This document shows positions 1 to 17,831 of a stretch of DNA of 64,000 bases, in pieces. Numbering within the stretch: the first letter of the stretch is position 1; every line of letters starts with the position of its first letter. The translations under genes were made by a program, and so were the position numbers. The stretch is from NCBI RefSeq assembly GCF_040054535.1, contig NC_090780.1:16835501-16899500 (forward strand), written 5' to 3'. The notes under the pieces were generated by a model. The model saw nothing but the letters and a program-made list of their open reading frames with translations. It was not told the DNA's origin and ran no database searches. Source of the DNA: Antennarius striatus (taxonomy: Eukaryota; Chordata; Actinopteri; Lophiiformes; Antennariidae).

Positions 1-1637
1 ACTTTTGGTTCTACGAAAAGCACATTTTGAACTGGATATTATGTAAAAGATCTATTTGAAGGATAAAGACAAACTATTGTTTTAAGTTTTTAGTGTGAAA
101 GTCTTGCCTCCTTAGAAAGTGTGTAATTTCTCAGCATTAATGCAGATGACTTCAATGAGTGGGTTATTATTTTTCTTAATCCTATTAAAGTGCACAGTGC
201 CATAGGATATATACAGTATACGTCAACTTGAAGAATAAGCTGAATTGTAGCAATTTCTGATGAAGTTTGGAATGTGTGAAAGCTGACTCCAGTTAAACAG
301 AAATTTCAACTTTTACGAAGATTTTTACATTTTTAAGAAATTCAATGTAGATAATTAGAATTTTGACGATTAAGAAAATAATTGTGGATTTATTTAATTG
401 TAGTTGTTAAAAGTCTACATGACAGTAATTTCTGTGAGTTATTTTTTTCCCTCACATGATAGATTGGTACAGATGGCACAGCAGCCATGGTATGAGTTAT
501 GCAATAGTTTTACTTTACCCCATACCCACTGTTCTCCTCCCACAAACTCTGGCTGAGTTTGTTTTGTTAAAACTAATTTTGATGTCTTATGCTTTATTTT
601 GAGAGATATACCAGTTTACATCAGGTCATTACTCTGATGTGAAAATGATTACATCATGTGACTAACTTAATGGGTAAAGGTGGATGTACAGAAAATTAAT
701 GTAGACTGGATTATCAGAGTAATTCTAAGATGATCATAATTTTTACCACCAGAGAGTTTCTAATACCCGTGGGAAAATTTCTAGCACTCACCAGAAACGA
801 GACATTTTGTCAATGTCCCGTTGTTGGTGCCACAGAAAGCTTTATAAACTAAAAAATTATTTATATTTTCCCTTTTTAATAGTTTTATTTTTCTCTTTTA
901 ATCAATACCTGCTGTATTACCTTAAAATGCTTTAAATTATTTACTTTGAAAATGTAATTTTTCCAGTGTTATATGCTCTTAACGTTTATGCAAATACAAT
1001 GTAAAATCTGAAACTACATTTAGCAAGTTTTACTGTCAAAAGCAGCAACTGATTCAGTTCAAGTTTATTTTTGTACTTGATAAAACTGCTGTGTTTAGGA
1101 GTCATGTTCAGAAAGTATTCCATGGCAACTTTTCATGCGAACAAACTGCTATAAATATTTCATTCTACACTATCTCACTTGAATTCTCTGGGGTTTAGTT
1201 ATGGATGGAATTCTTTTGAGGAATAAATGAAACATTTTGAAGTTATTTCTGCGAATTTTCCTCTTCGTTTTGATGACAAACAACATGTACACCAAGTACA
1301 TATTGACATTTTATTAAAACCAGAACTTAGTTGGAATTAAATATGGATATCAATAATGATTTAATACAGTCAAAACAAAAAAAATTGCTCGAGTGTTCAG
1401 GGCCCTTTGGTACCACTATTTCTTGTAATCGTCTTTTCTTTTTCCGTTTGTTTGTTTGTTTGTTTGTTTGCTCTTTGACAGTTGAATTTTTGCCTCAAGT
1501 TACACTCTGTACTGAACCTGATGGTATAATAAGTATTCCATACTTCATAAAAGTCATGCTGGATTATAATTTCACCCAGGCTAATTAAAAAAGCATAAAA
1601 ACAAAGGTTGTTGATCTTTTTTGAATGTCATGATGGG

Positions 1638-1684
<47 letters not shown>

Positions 1685-2052
1685 TTATATAGTACCTGTG
1701 TGTGTATGATAAATATATACTGTGTATGTAGTTTATACTGTATAGTACATATTTGTATATAATATATATATAGATGTATAATGTTTTTTATATTTAACAA
1801 ATATTTGAATTTACTCTTGATTATAAAAATGATGGTTTACTCAGGTAAAAGTGTCGTACACCCTTCATTAGCCCCCCCGGTCCCGTTCGTTTATTCCGCC
1901 CACCACGTCCTACGTCTCCCATGTTTCAGCTCATACGTGTAAATCTGTGGAAATCTCTTCTGTCCTCTTTCGGCTGCCGTCGCCGGTCCGCTTACACCGG
2001 TGAACGACAGCAGTCTGTCTACTTTCATTTGAGCTAGCTTGCTGTCGTGAAA
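1..2052. other. AT-rich non-coding DNA upstream of npepl1
   Basis: I see no coding exon here on either strand. The stretch is AT-rich with short poly-T and poly-A runs and one AT microsatellite. The last 190 bases before the npepl1 start turn GC-richer and probably hold its promoter and 5' UTR. In mammals the neighbour on this side is STX16, so part of the region could be its 3' UTR, but nothing in the sequence proves that. Confidence 0.6.
1639..1683. repeat. (AT)n microsatellite
   Basis: About 22 uninterrupted AT units, followed by a further 100 bases of imperfect TA-rich sequence. It lies about 370 bases upstream of the npepl1 start codon. Confidence 0.95.
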
Positions 2053-7881
<5,829 letters not shown>

Positions 7882-9095
7882 AGCATACCCGACGGTTTAC
7901 ACGCCAACACACTGCCCAACTGTTGATGCGACGTTCGGTTCAAGTTGAAACACTGTGATTCAGCTTCCTGTTTTTGATTAAATTTGACTTCATTGAATAA
8001 GAAAAAAGGCAGTAAATGTTGTATGTTATTATTGAGTGATGGAAAACATGGGCCGTACTACTTCGTCTTTTCACTTTTGCTGCACTGATCACCTCCATAG
8101 TTTGTTCATTTACTGTTGTTTTACCTCTCAAGCCGTTCAAACTGTTCATCAGCAGACATTTGAAATCATTGATACTTAATCTAAAGCAATGATTTTCCTA
8201 CAAATTCTGTCTATGACATTGTTAAGAATACTTCATTGGTTTTCTTGTTGTATAACTTGACTTTGTTTTTACTTGTATTGTTGAATTGTGAACAGATTTT
8301 AGGATCAAGTTCACTTTCGAACTTTTGCAAACATGTCAGATGTGTAATTGCAGAGCAGCGCTACAAGGGATTTGCCAACACAAAATAGCCATCCAACATG
8401 TTCACTGTAAGTTTAAGTATTGGATTCCATTATCTTTTTCCACTCTTGTGACAATCATACTGTCTTTCAATAAAGGCGATGCCACCTGAACTCTGTGTGT
8501 ATTTGATGAACACTCCAAAAAAAATTTTTTTTTAAAATCCTCTTTAAATTGAAAGATGAGATTGTAGAAAATATAATGTGATGTAAATATAGCTGAAACC
8601 TCAAAGTGGAGTTTTTAGATTTAACAAGTTCTTACATCTGAGTTGACTATTCAGTCATTCTGTCCTGCTGGACTCATATATTTGACCAACAGTCAATGTC
8701 AAGCATTTATTATAGACAGGCAGAAATATCTATATGATGTCACAACCTATTGGACTGGAACTCTGCTGAAACTATGAAACATAATCCAGATGTTTGGGGG
8801 TTTTTTTAATTTATTTTCCAACTCACTAAATTCTACATCCAATATAACCTTTTATTCAGGTTGCTTGCTTTTGATGTGAGATTTTGCCATTAATAAAGGT
8901 ACCTGAGAACTACTGCGAAAACAGGGAAGTAGTGTAGTTCAACCTGTTGTGTGACCCCTGTGGGTGCATTTAATTCAGGATCGACATGAAAAAGAGATTT
9001 TTGTAAATTAAGATTGACTCTGTTTGTGGTTTGTTGGTGGAGGAAAATGCCCTGCATGCTTTCTTCTTGTTTGGCCTGAGCATAGAGTGAAACAT

Positions 9096-9096
<1 letters not shown>
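7882..9096. other. npepl1 3' UTR and npepl1-ctsz spacer
   Basis: The 3' UTR probably runs to shortly after the AATAAA at 8469-8474. The rest is AT-rich with no coding exon. A reading frame rich in aspartate on the minus strand near 8890-9171 is only the translation of the ATC repeat. Confidence 0.7.
8469..8474 (+). terminator. Polyadenylation signal AATAAA, npepl1
   Basis: Canonical hexamer about 590 bases after the npepl1 stop, followed about 20 bases later by a TGTGTG-rich stretch of the kind that follows cleavage sites. Confidence 0.6.
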
Positions 9097-9126
<30 letters not shown>

Positions 9127-9150
9127 TTCATCTTCATCATCATCATCGTC
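9097..9150. repeat. (ATC)n trinucleotide microsatellite
   Basis: About 18 ATC/TTC units with two TTC interruptions, about 160 bases upstream of the ctsz start and beside the E-box cluster. Confidence 0.95.
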
Positions 9151-9166
9151 TAACACTTCCTTGTAG

Positions 9167-9258
9167 GTCATGTGGCTGGCTCATGCCATGTGATTTACTG
9201 CTCACATGACTGGAGAGTCGGTGCCGGTGTGTCAGTACTGACTTCCCCCCGGGGCGCG
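9167..9258 (+). promoter_or_regulatory. Putative ctsz proximal promoter: three CATGTG E-boxes and a GC box
   Basis: Three copies of CATGTG (or its complement CACATG) lie at 9169-9174, 9187-9192 and 9203-9208. The first and third are flanked to give GTCATGTGG and, on the minus strand, GTCATGTGA, which match the M-box form bound by MITF/TFE-family factors. A GC-rich block (CCCCCCGGGGCGCGCC) follows at about 9244-9259. TFEB/MITF factors are known to drive lysosomal genes, which suits a cathepsin. That these sites act on ctsz is inference. Confidence 0.45.
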
Positions 9259-9306
9259 CCAGTGATTTGAAGTTCTCCCCTGTTAAAGCCGCCGGTCGTC
9301 GGTTTG

Positions 9307-12186
9307 ATGTGCTCCATGTCTCCGCTCTCGCTGACCGTGGCTTTGTTTTCCGCAGGGCTCTGCGGTGCGTTCGCGGGACAGTTTTTTAACCCGAAGCAGC
9401 CATGCTATGTCCGAACACCCAGGAGGCACGGCTTCGGACTGAAGTGAGTTGAGCATATTTTTACTTCTTTCAAAAAATTAGTCTTTTAATAGTTTCAGAG
9501 AAGCATTAACTAAATAAATTTTTATCTAACTAACGTGCAACTGTTCTCTAAAGATAGCCTTTTATCAGCGGTTCCATCCGCCTGAGGTGACGTAAACGTC
9601 ACCGGGATGTTCAAGTGTTCCAGGAAAATAATGGTTGAATTTGACCAAACGTGGGTTTGGGACAAGTTTGTTCAAACTGTGGTGGAAACCTTTTCTTGAA
9701 TGTTTGTGGTCAAAGTCAAAACTGAAACGACTGAAGTTTTTCTTGAAGAGTGTTCCATGTTTTCACCTGAACACCAGTACGCGATGGACTCAGGATGTTT
9801 AAATAAATTCCCGAGGTTCTTGAACATAAATCTGAATCCCGTCAAATTACCAGAGATAGTGTATGGTCACTCTGTCCCAGGGCTGCCTTTTTAATCCTAT
9901 TAATAACTCTTAGACTACAATTTATAACTACAATATATAACTGTTAGATTACTAAATGATGTCTGCCTCAAGTGTAAAGACCAATCATTTGACGTGGACA
10001 ACTTCCTAAATGAGAAACTCTTTACTTGATGTTTTTTGTTGTTTTTTCTTGTGAATCTTTGAAGACAAAAAGACTTGGGGCCTCTAGAAACTTATGCCAG
10101 CTGTTTTTTATAATAGTTCAGGTCCGTTACAGCAGAACGTTTGACTCATGTTGTTTTCATAATACATTTATAATACATTTATAAAGAATTCATAGTACAT
10201 ACAGAGACCAACGTGGTAATAAATTCACATCTGTTGTCAGAAAACTGACCTTTGGTGAAGATGTATTGGCTTTTTTTCTTGATGTGTGACTATTATTCAT
10301 CTATTACATTAAAAAAAAATAACGATTTCATTTAGTGTTGTTTACGATCGAGCGTGTTGAGCAGAACTAATGTATTTGATGGTCTCTCTCTGTCTACAGG
10401 ACTGATCCTCTTCCCCATGATTATATAAAGATTAGTGATCTGCCCAAAGCGTGGGACTGGAGGAACATAAATGGTGTGAACTATGTGAGCACCACACGGA
10501 ACCAGCACATCCCTCAGTACTGTGGCTCCTGCTGGGCCCACGGTAGCACCAGCGCCATGGCAGGTATGACTCAAGGTGTGGGGATCTGCCATAGGTGACC
10601 TGAAAACAAGCTGAGTCATTACGGGCTGACAATCCTCACATGACTGTCTTGATACAGAATGACTTTATCTTGTACTAACCTAGGCATGATTCAATAAAAG
10701 TTGTACATTTGCTCACCAGATCGTATCAACATTCAGCGGAAAGGAGCATGGCCGTCAGCATACCTATCAGTGCAGCACGTGATTGACTGTGGTAAAGCTG
10801 GATCCTGCCATGGGGGGGATCACAGTGGAGTCTGGGAGTACGCCAACACACATGGGATCCCAGATGAGACCTGTAACAACTACCAGGCTAAAGACCAACG
10901 TAAGTAACTTATAAGTGGACAAAAAATTACAATTACACTGTCTGAGTCTGAGTCTTGTTCTTTATCAGAGTGCCAACCCTTCAACCAATGTGGTACCTGC
11001 ACCACGTTTGGAGTGTGCAACATCGTGAAGAACTACACCCTGTGGAAAGTGGGGGATTACGGAGATGTCAGTGGGAGGGACAAGATGATGGCGGAGATCT
11101 ACGCGAGAGGACCAATCAGGTTCGTATTACAAATAAGCTTCCCAGGGGAAGAACCAGACAAGCAAAGGCCACAAGCAACTGCTACAGTCACACATGTTCA
11201 AACAAATCCAGTGGTGATAAGCGTGAACTGACAGCGTGACCACTTACAATGTGACCTGTTTGCTTCTGAAAGTTCATCTCTGATAAGGACGGAGGCAGAA
11301 TGTGTTTCACAATGATTTAACTGAAAGCAGCAGTTCTACTAGTGAAACAAGCTACACTTTAAATACAAACATGATACAGCAACATTAAAGGCTGTGTAGT
11401 CTGAAACACCTGGCGTCAAAGATTTACACAAAAGAAGAAACACAAGTGCATATTAAATTTGTTTGGGTTTTGATAGACGTTAATGGGAAATGGAGACATA
11501 AAATAACTTGACGTATATACTACGAAATACCAACATTCTATCACTACAATTTTTTTTGTTACTTATTGAAAAATAGTATAAATATGGGGAAACTGAAGTG
11601 TGATTGGTAAAAAGAAGAAGCAGTTACTGTGGTGTGTGTGTCTGTGTGTGTCTAAGAGAAAGTAAGTAGTCTGTGGTATTTGTGTCCTCCAGCTGTGGGA
11701 TTATGGCCACAAAGGAGCTTGATGCTTACACCGGAGGCGTCTTCTCCGAATATCATGAGGAGGCCTTCATCAACCACATAGTGTCTGTAGCAGGATGGGG
11801 AGTAGAGGATGGAGTTGAATACTGGATTGTTCGTAACTCCTGGGGAGAGCCGTGGGTAAGTCTTTGTTGAACATCAGAAGACGAGCACAGAGAAAGACGA
11901 CTGGAGGAAGACTTGTTTCTAAGTTGTTGCATTCGGTCCGTTAACACCGTGTAAAAATATCATTAGTGTTGTTTAAGAAGGCTTTTATAGCCACCCGGTC
12001 TGTTTGATTACAGTGACTGATGAGTTAATAGATGCTGATTAAGTTTTCTCACCTCCTCAGGGAGAGAAGGGATGGCTTAGGATTGTAACCAGCGCCTACA
12101 AGGGAGGAAGTGGCAGCAAATACAACCTGGCTTTGGAGGAGGACTGCATGTTTGGAGTTCCAATCGTCCCCAAAGACTACATGTAG
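9307..12186 (+). CDS. ctsz: Cathepsin Z (cathepsin X), lysosomal cysteine carboxypeptidase
   Basis: Six exons: 9307-9443, 10400-10563, 10720-10899, 10969-11119, 11693-11855, 12061-12186. They join in frame to 306 aa, or 303 aa from the second in-frame ATG at 9316; human CTSZ has 303. Neither ATG has a purine at -3, so the start is undecided. The protein is a papain-family (C1A) enzyme that trims single residues from C-termini in lysosomes. Visible parts are a hydrophobic signal peptide (about residues 5-24), a very short propeptide, the HIP insertion typical of cathepsin X before QYCGSCWA, catalytic C90, H239 ([11 protein letters not shown]) and N259 (NSWGEPWG). Cysteine-rich stretches ([11 protein letters not shown]) fit conserved disulfides. 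It is convergent with nelfcd, as in mammals. Confidence 0.96.
9586..9603. promoter_or_regulatory. Palindrome of two CRE half-sites in ctsz intron 1
   Basis: GGTGACGT-AA-ACGTCACC is a perfect 8-bp inverted repeat with a 2-bp spacer and holds TGACG and CGTCA half-sites. It lies about 140 bases inside intron 1. Its role as a CREB/ATF site is only suggested by the motif. Confidence 0.35.
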
Positions 12187-12890
12187 AAGAGATCAGCATC
12201 ACTGCACTCTCTCAAGTCTCTGCTCTGGTGATGGGATGCTTTTTATATGCAAATTCTTAAAAAAGGGAATAAGTACAGATGTTTTTCATTTTGTAGGTAT
12301 TCTTTGCATCTGAAATCAGGAACCGCTTCACTGTGCCAAGCTCATTCGTTTGAATATCAGCAGATGAGATTTTTTATCTTGTCATTCGTGCACATTGAGT
12401 CATTTTAATGTTTTGAATGAAACCTCAGCACTGAATTCAGCCACTACGCACTACATTTTCATTATACTCAGTCAATATGAAAGAAATTCCTCCATCGGCA
12501 TTAAAAGCTTTTTGGTTTTAATTTAGCACTGCATTCTGACTCATCCAGTGGATTTTAGGATTTGTCATTCACTACTTTAATGATGCTGGAGTATGATATG
12601 TCAAAAAGATGAAATAAAAGTTTTAAGAGTGCCTTAAATGAAGTATGGAGTTGTAATCAGTCTTTCTCCACATAAAACAATCTGCACATTAGAAATATTC
12701 ATCAACCTTCGCTTTACATCAGAGTCAATAAACACACAGCCTCATGAAATCCTTCCTCTTTATGACTTTTATTCTATTTAGATGACTTAATACCTTCACC
12801 TAATTTTTATGTGAAAGACATCTTCAGCATAACTCATCCATCTGCTCCACCTGCTTTGTGGAGATCTGATTGAAGGACAGAGGATGTATA
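12187..12890. other. ctsz 3' UTR and flank
   Basis: 3' UTR with an AATAAA signal at 12613-12618. The last 270 bases before the hAT element hold nothing else I recognise. Confidence 0.7.
12613..12618 (+). terminator. Polyadenylation signal AATAAA, ctsz
   Basis: Hexamer about 430 bases past the ctsz stop, in a TG-rich context (AAATGAAGTATGGAGTTG downstream). Confidence 0.6.
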
Positions 12891-13198
12891 CAGAGATGGA
12901 CAGAGTACTTGACCCCAGTACTTGAGTAAGAGTACAAATACTTCTGGTCAAAATTTAGTCCGCTACAAGTAAGAGTAGCCCAGTCAATACATTACTTGAG
13001 TAAAAGTAAAAAAGTACTTGCTTTTAAATGTACTTAAAGTAAAAGTAAGTAAATTCCTATTATCTTTGATGAGAATGGACCTGAATGATTTACTGTCATT
13101 TTACAATTTTATATATAGTACCTTGTATCTCTTGTTTTAGCGAAAACTCTTTGAAACCACCTGCACCAATGTGCTTGCCTGTAGAACCATTGTTATAC

Positions 13199-13255
13199 TT
13201 TTTATAGATGTTGGGGAAGGCTATATACTATAGCCTTCCCCAACATCTATAAAAA
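13199..13255. repeat. Perfect 27-bp-arm hairpin with 3-nt loop inside the hAT element
   Basis: The arms at 13199-13225 and 13229-13255 are exact reverse complements (core GATGTTGGGGAAGGC), separated only by TAC. It could be a fold-back copy made at insertion or repair, or a small nested palindrome. The lack of mismatches suggests a young origin. Confidence 0.9.
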
Positions 13256-13640
13256 CGGAAATAAAATTAATGGAATTATCAAAGAGGACAATTATGTCCT
13301 TTTCACATTTAATTTAACAATTCCCCCCTTCCATACACACACAAGACCAAATGGAGCCATACAGGCCCAACCAAGTCGTTTAACTGGGGACCAAATGGAA
13401 CCCCTAGAGGACACCCTGGTGGACTACTGGTGAGAACCACTGCTTTACAACAAACTAAAGCTCTGCCTTCAACAACTCAATGTTTACAGGAAGGACATAT
13501 CCCAGTACCACAATATTTGTCTCCCCCAGACTGTCTGTCTCCCCCTGCCCCCCAGTCTGTGTGTCTCTGTGGCCCTGTGTCCGCCAGTCTCAGTCAGTCT
13601 GTAAAATTAAGTGACCAGAGGTCTCTAGGTGTGACTTTTG

Positions 13641-14027
13641 TCAGTTTTTCTTCGGCAAACACAATAAGCTTTTGAAATTGTACTTTTTCTTGTCTGAGTC
13701 CGCGTTGTCCTTTTTCACTTCTACAAACTCGAACATATCTTTAAGATGAGGCCATGGGTTTTCTTCCTCCGCCTCATAAAACTCCGGCTCATCATGTTCA
13801 TCAGATTCAACGGAGGCTTCTTCGGCAGTCACCATTGCCACCGCGGTCTTGTTTTGAGCTGATTGGGTAGGGGATGACGTATTTCCGCTTTTACGTAAAT
13901 CCCACTTGAGAACGTGTACTGTGATAGGTTTCCTTCTTTGACGAACACTGCGTGTGGCCAATTGCATTTTAGGGGTGGGGTTGGGCAAAAAACAACAACA
14001 GCAAACGTAAAAGTAACGAGTATTCAT
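13641..14027 (-). pseudogene. hAT transposase N-terminal exon remnant (BED-finger start)
   Basis: A 128-codon open frame on the minus strand of the hAT element. Its acidic tail with NPWPHLKDMFEFVEVK and a CLLCLPK-like ending (LLCLPKKN) resembles the start of the BED zinc finger in teleost hAT transposases. The rest of the finger, the catalytic DDE core and the dimerisation domain are absent. It is therefore a leftover of a longer parent, not a host gene. Family assignment is from memory of such proteins. Confidence 0.6.
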
Positions 14028-14145
14028 GAGCCTTCTCAGAAATTAACTCCAGTAAGAGTAAAAATCTTGAGTAAAGTAAAAATCCTCAGAATCTGTACTT
14101 AAGTACAGTACTTAAGTAAATTTACTCCGTTACTGTCCACCCCTG

Positions 14146-14403
14146 GATGTATACCATCATATGATTAAAAAAATGACCAATGCAATCAACCACATTCAGA
14201 TTTTTATTTCAAAATAGCTTGATTAAACAAATTAAAATATACAGGCGAAAACATTTAGCTGCATCTTCAGAGGCTTTTCCTTCAGCTCATTTACCTTTTT
14301 TGGTGCCTCAACGGAAACTATAATTGACTTGGTCAAACAGTTCATCTCCAAGTCTTTGGTCGTCATGACGATAACGATTTGCTTTTCAATCTCAGCGTTC
14401 CTA
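14146..14403 (-). other. nelfcd 3' UTR
   Basis: Sequence after the nelfcd stop on the minus strand. A minus-strand AATAAA lies at 14203-14208 (TTTATT on the plus strand), giving a 3' UTR of about 200-220 nt. Confidence 0.55.
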
Positions 14404-17400
14404 TCAGTTCATCATGATAAAGTTGGATTTGCAATGAGCTGAAAAATGAAAACATAACTACATGTCAGCACAAACAACGTCAACAATTAACCTTTCGGTG
14501 CATGATGGACCTAACGTCATCAGGAAGGTGGGGAATGTGTTTTTATCCCGTCACGTACCTATAAACTCAGCAACAGGGTCGTGTTCTCCCTCTGTGCGGA
14601 TGGTTCCTGCGATGCTGTCATTCTCCAGGATGGGAAGAAAGAGCTGAACAAAGTCTGACGTGTAGGGAGGTGCAATCACATCCAGCACCTACAAAAAAAT
14701 AGTTGTAAGGCTGCTGTGTTGACAAAGGTTTACTGATGGACTTTAGTATCATTTACATATACACCAGTTATGGTAATATTCAATCATTTGGAATGTTTCG
14801 TCTAACATTTACTCTCTTTCACCCTGTTTTGCTTTGTCCTCCTTCTCCTTTGAGAAATACCACATATCATGCTCTTAAGTTTTTAGCATTAACTTGCATT
14901 CCTTGTGGAGCAGATGGACTTAAGCTGCCTGATGTAGAGGACAGAAACACAGAGAGAGAACTGAAAAACCAAACTGAAACTCAGTGAAAAGCTCGATGAA
15001 ACTGAAAGGAGCTGCTGAAATAAATCTCTACATTCAGTGCGTGAGCCCACACCACTACCATAACACAATGATTTACACTACACCTGTTGGGTGTAGTCTG
15101 CTTTCACTTCACTGTTGGGGAGATGTAAGGTCATAAGTATCAACCAGAGGTTGTTCTTTTTTTTTTTTTTTACCACCAGAGAAACGAGATCAGAAGCAGC
15201 TGTTATTACCTCTGTGACAAAATATCTGATGAGGGATATATCCGTGTTGAGCTTCTCCAGACACTTGCGAATGTACCCAACCACAGGCAGGACGTATCCA
15301 CGACTCAGCAGATGAACCATTCTGTCCAGCAGAGTCTTCTTCAGCTCTAGCTGGGGGGGGGGGGGTAATAACCAGAGTCAGCTATGGAGTTGCTCATTTA
15401 CAACACCCCCTTTAAAGGGGAAATAAGAACCATCAGAGTGACACAGCGTACCTGCTCCATGACATCCAGCTGGGAGTGCTCCGTCTCAAACAGCTTGATG
15501 AGCAGCTGGAGGACCTGGGGGTGGAGCAGCTGGTGACACGTGCAGATCTGCAGGGTGGAGGTTTATATGTGCTTGAATTAAAACATCATCTTAGAGAGAA
15601 AGTCAAATGTTTCATCTGGTCATATTGTCATACCTCATCCAATAAAGCTAAATGTACTGGGGTGTGGTCGGTCTGCAGCTGGAAGTACCGAGGTTCAGAT
15701 ACCGTCCAGTCCACCCATTTCAACACCCCCATAGCAACAACTGGAAACCTACAGACAATCAATCGTTTCAAGTCAGCCTTAGTTACAGAAACTTAAATTA
15801 CTTCCAGCCCCCAGCAGCGAATGACACGCGAACATTTAAAGACATGTAGATCAATTATCACATTAAACAAAACCCCATGAAAAGAATTCATCTCTAAGTT
15901 TATTTACATCTCTGATAAATTTTTTGCAAACTGCTTATTTACTTATTTCTTTTTATAAAAATAATTGGAGTCTGATTTTCATCTCTACTATTGGCCAACC
16001 AACATCTAGATAGTCCTAGGGAGTGATGGAACGGCTTCTGTATTTTTGGAAAGTTAACCCAGCAAATGATCAAAAACCTACTTAAAAAGTGGAAACTGGA
16101 ACTGAAGCCAAATAAAAGTGAATGACAAGTCATTCATGCAGTGACATAATGAGCTCTGGTGTTACTTAAAAGTCTGTTACCCTGTCAATATTTTTCTACT
16201 AGTTAAGTAAATAACACAAATGTTTTACTTCTGGCATTCATCAATAAAGTGGCACCAAACCAAAAACTTGTTCCCTCAAAAATAAAACGTTGTTAAATCA
16301 CCTGATGCACTGGTACAAAGTCCCGAGCTCAGCAACGAGCTCTGTGGCTCCTTTGTTCTCATTGCAGCACAGGTTGTGTACAGTCTCGATGGCCTTTGAG
16401 GTGGACTTCAACTCATCTTTATTGATGTTTACTCGCTTGTTCTGGGATTGAATGGATAAGTCAAAGGGAACAGGAAACAATGAGCATTCAACTCAAGAAA
16501 TATGAAGTTTACAATTAACTTCCTTGAAATGCTAATCAAAATCAAAATCACTACTCTAAACCATGTCTGACCCTTCATGAATTCTCTCTACCTTTTTCCA
16601 CGTTTCGACCACACTGGCGGCGTAGGCCAAGATGTGGATGTATTTGTGTTTGTGGTCTTGGTTGATCTTTGATCCGGGCTTAAACAACGACTGCATGAAC
16701 AGGTCAAGGAAAGCAGGGACTCTGATCTAAAGAGACACATTATTACAGTTAGCGACATCATAATAAGCACATAGTGGACAGAAACATGTCACCGTCGCCC
16801 CACCCTCACCAGCTCCACAGGAGGTGGGTCCATGCTGCTGAACATCTTGAACAGAACTGTGATATCTGCAGGATTCAGGGCTCCTTTGGACAACATGGCC
16901 CCCAGAGCCTGACAGGCTCGTGGGTAAGCTGCTGCTGTGCCGAGTGCGAGGGTGATCTGACTGGCATCATGGCCTCTGTCATTCAAACCACAAGCATTGG
17001 ATTAACATTATGAGTGAAGCTGCACCACTCTCTATCACAGGGAAGAGGTTTTGCTGTTGTTAATGGTCCAGATGCCGTGTTGGAGTCTGTATGATCAACT
17101 GTGACTCCTATGATTCTGGACAGTTAAAACATCCAGTCGAGCTGAATTTGTGTTGGAATGACAGAAAACTTACCGCTCGTGCGCAGACTTCTGCACCTCC
17201 TGTCCGATCCGACGAACAGCTGATCCGCCCTGCTCCTCCTGAGCGAGTATGGACATCATCGCCTGGGCAAAAAGGTACGTGTGCTCACCGTGACAAACCA
17301 TCTTCTGTAGGAGAGAGGAGGGAACAACTCACTGAGTGATTTCACACACTGTGAAACAATTCATCATTTAAAAGTAAACTGCCACTAATACAAATAAATC

Positions 17401-17831
17401 AGGTCAAACAACGATTCTTAGTCTATTAAATGCCAGAAGAAACAAAAACTGCCATTACAGTCTTACCTAAGAGAAGACAACACTTTTAGTTTTCAGATTT
17501 TAGGCAGATTTGATACAAACGTGTTTGAAAAAAACCCACAATATTTGAAACAAATTCCAGCAAGATGTGCAGATCTTAAATTCAGACTTGACCATTCTAT
17601 CCACAAACATGACAACTCGCATCACGGGTCAAGTCTGCACCTCTTTAATGACGCAGAAACAAGCAGAGTAAAACTCACAGCAAACTCTGGCAGGTTCTTC
17701 TCCAGGTTTTCTTCTCCACCATCCAACAATGTGGCCAAAGACGTCCTCAGTACACGAGAGAAAACCTCCAGCTGCTGACAAGCTGTAGATACGCTGGTGA
17801 TTTCACCCTGATAACCTGCATCTGAAATGAG

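Larger units (their letters stand above)
12891..14145 (-). mobile_element. Non-autonomous hAT DNA transposon (Tol2/Ac-like ends)
   Basis: The left end CAGAGATGGACAG pairs with the right end CTGTCCACCCCTG (complement CAGGGGTGGACAG). The 8-bp duplication GATGTATA flanks it exactly, at 12883-12890 and 14146-14153, which is diagnostic of hAT insertion. Subterminal regions carry many copies of GTACTTAAGTA/TACTTGAGTA-like words, as in Tol2. At 1255 bp it is too short to encode a full transposase, but it keeps an exon for the transposase N-terminus (minus strand, 13641-14027) and a perfect internal hairpin. It sits in the gap between the convergent 3' ends of ctsz and nelfcd. Confidence 0.9.

Noticed and set aside
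8890-9171. Aspartate-rich 93-codon frame on the minus strand
   Set aside because: It is the translation of the ATC microsatellite; no splice sites or family support.
8469-9306. GNAS or tubulin exons expected from human 20q13 order
   Set aside because: No such exons seen between npepl1 and ctsz or elsewhere in the window.
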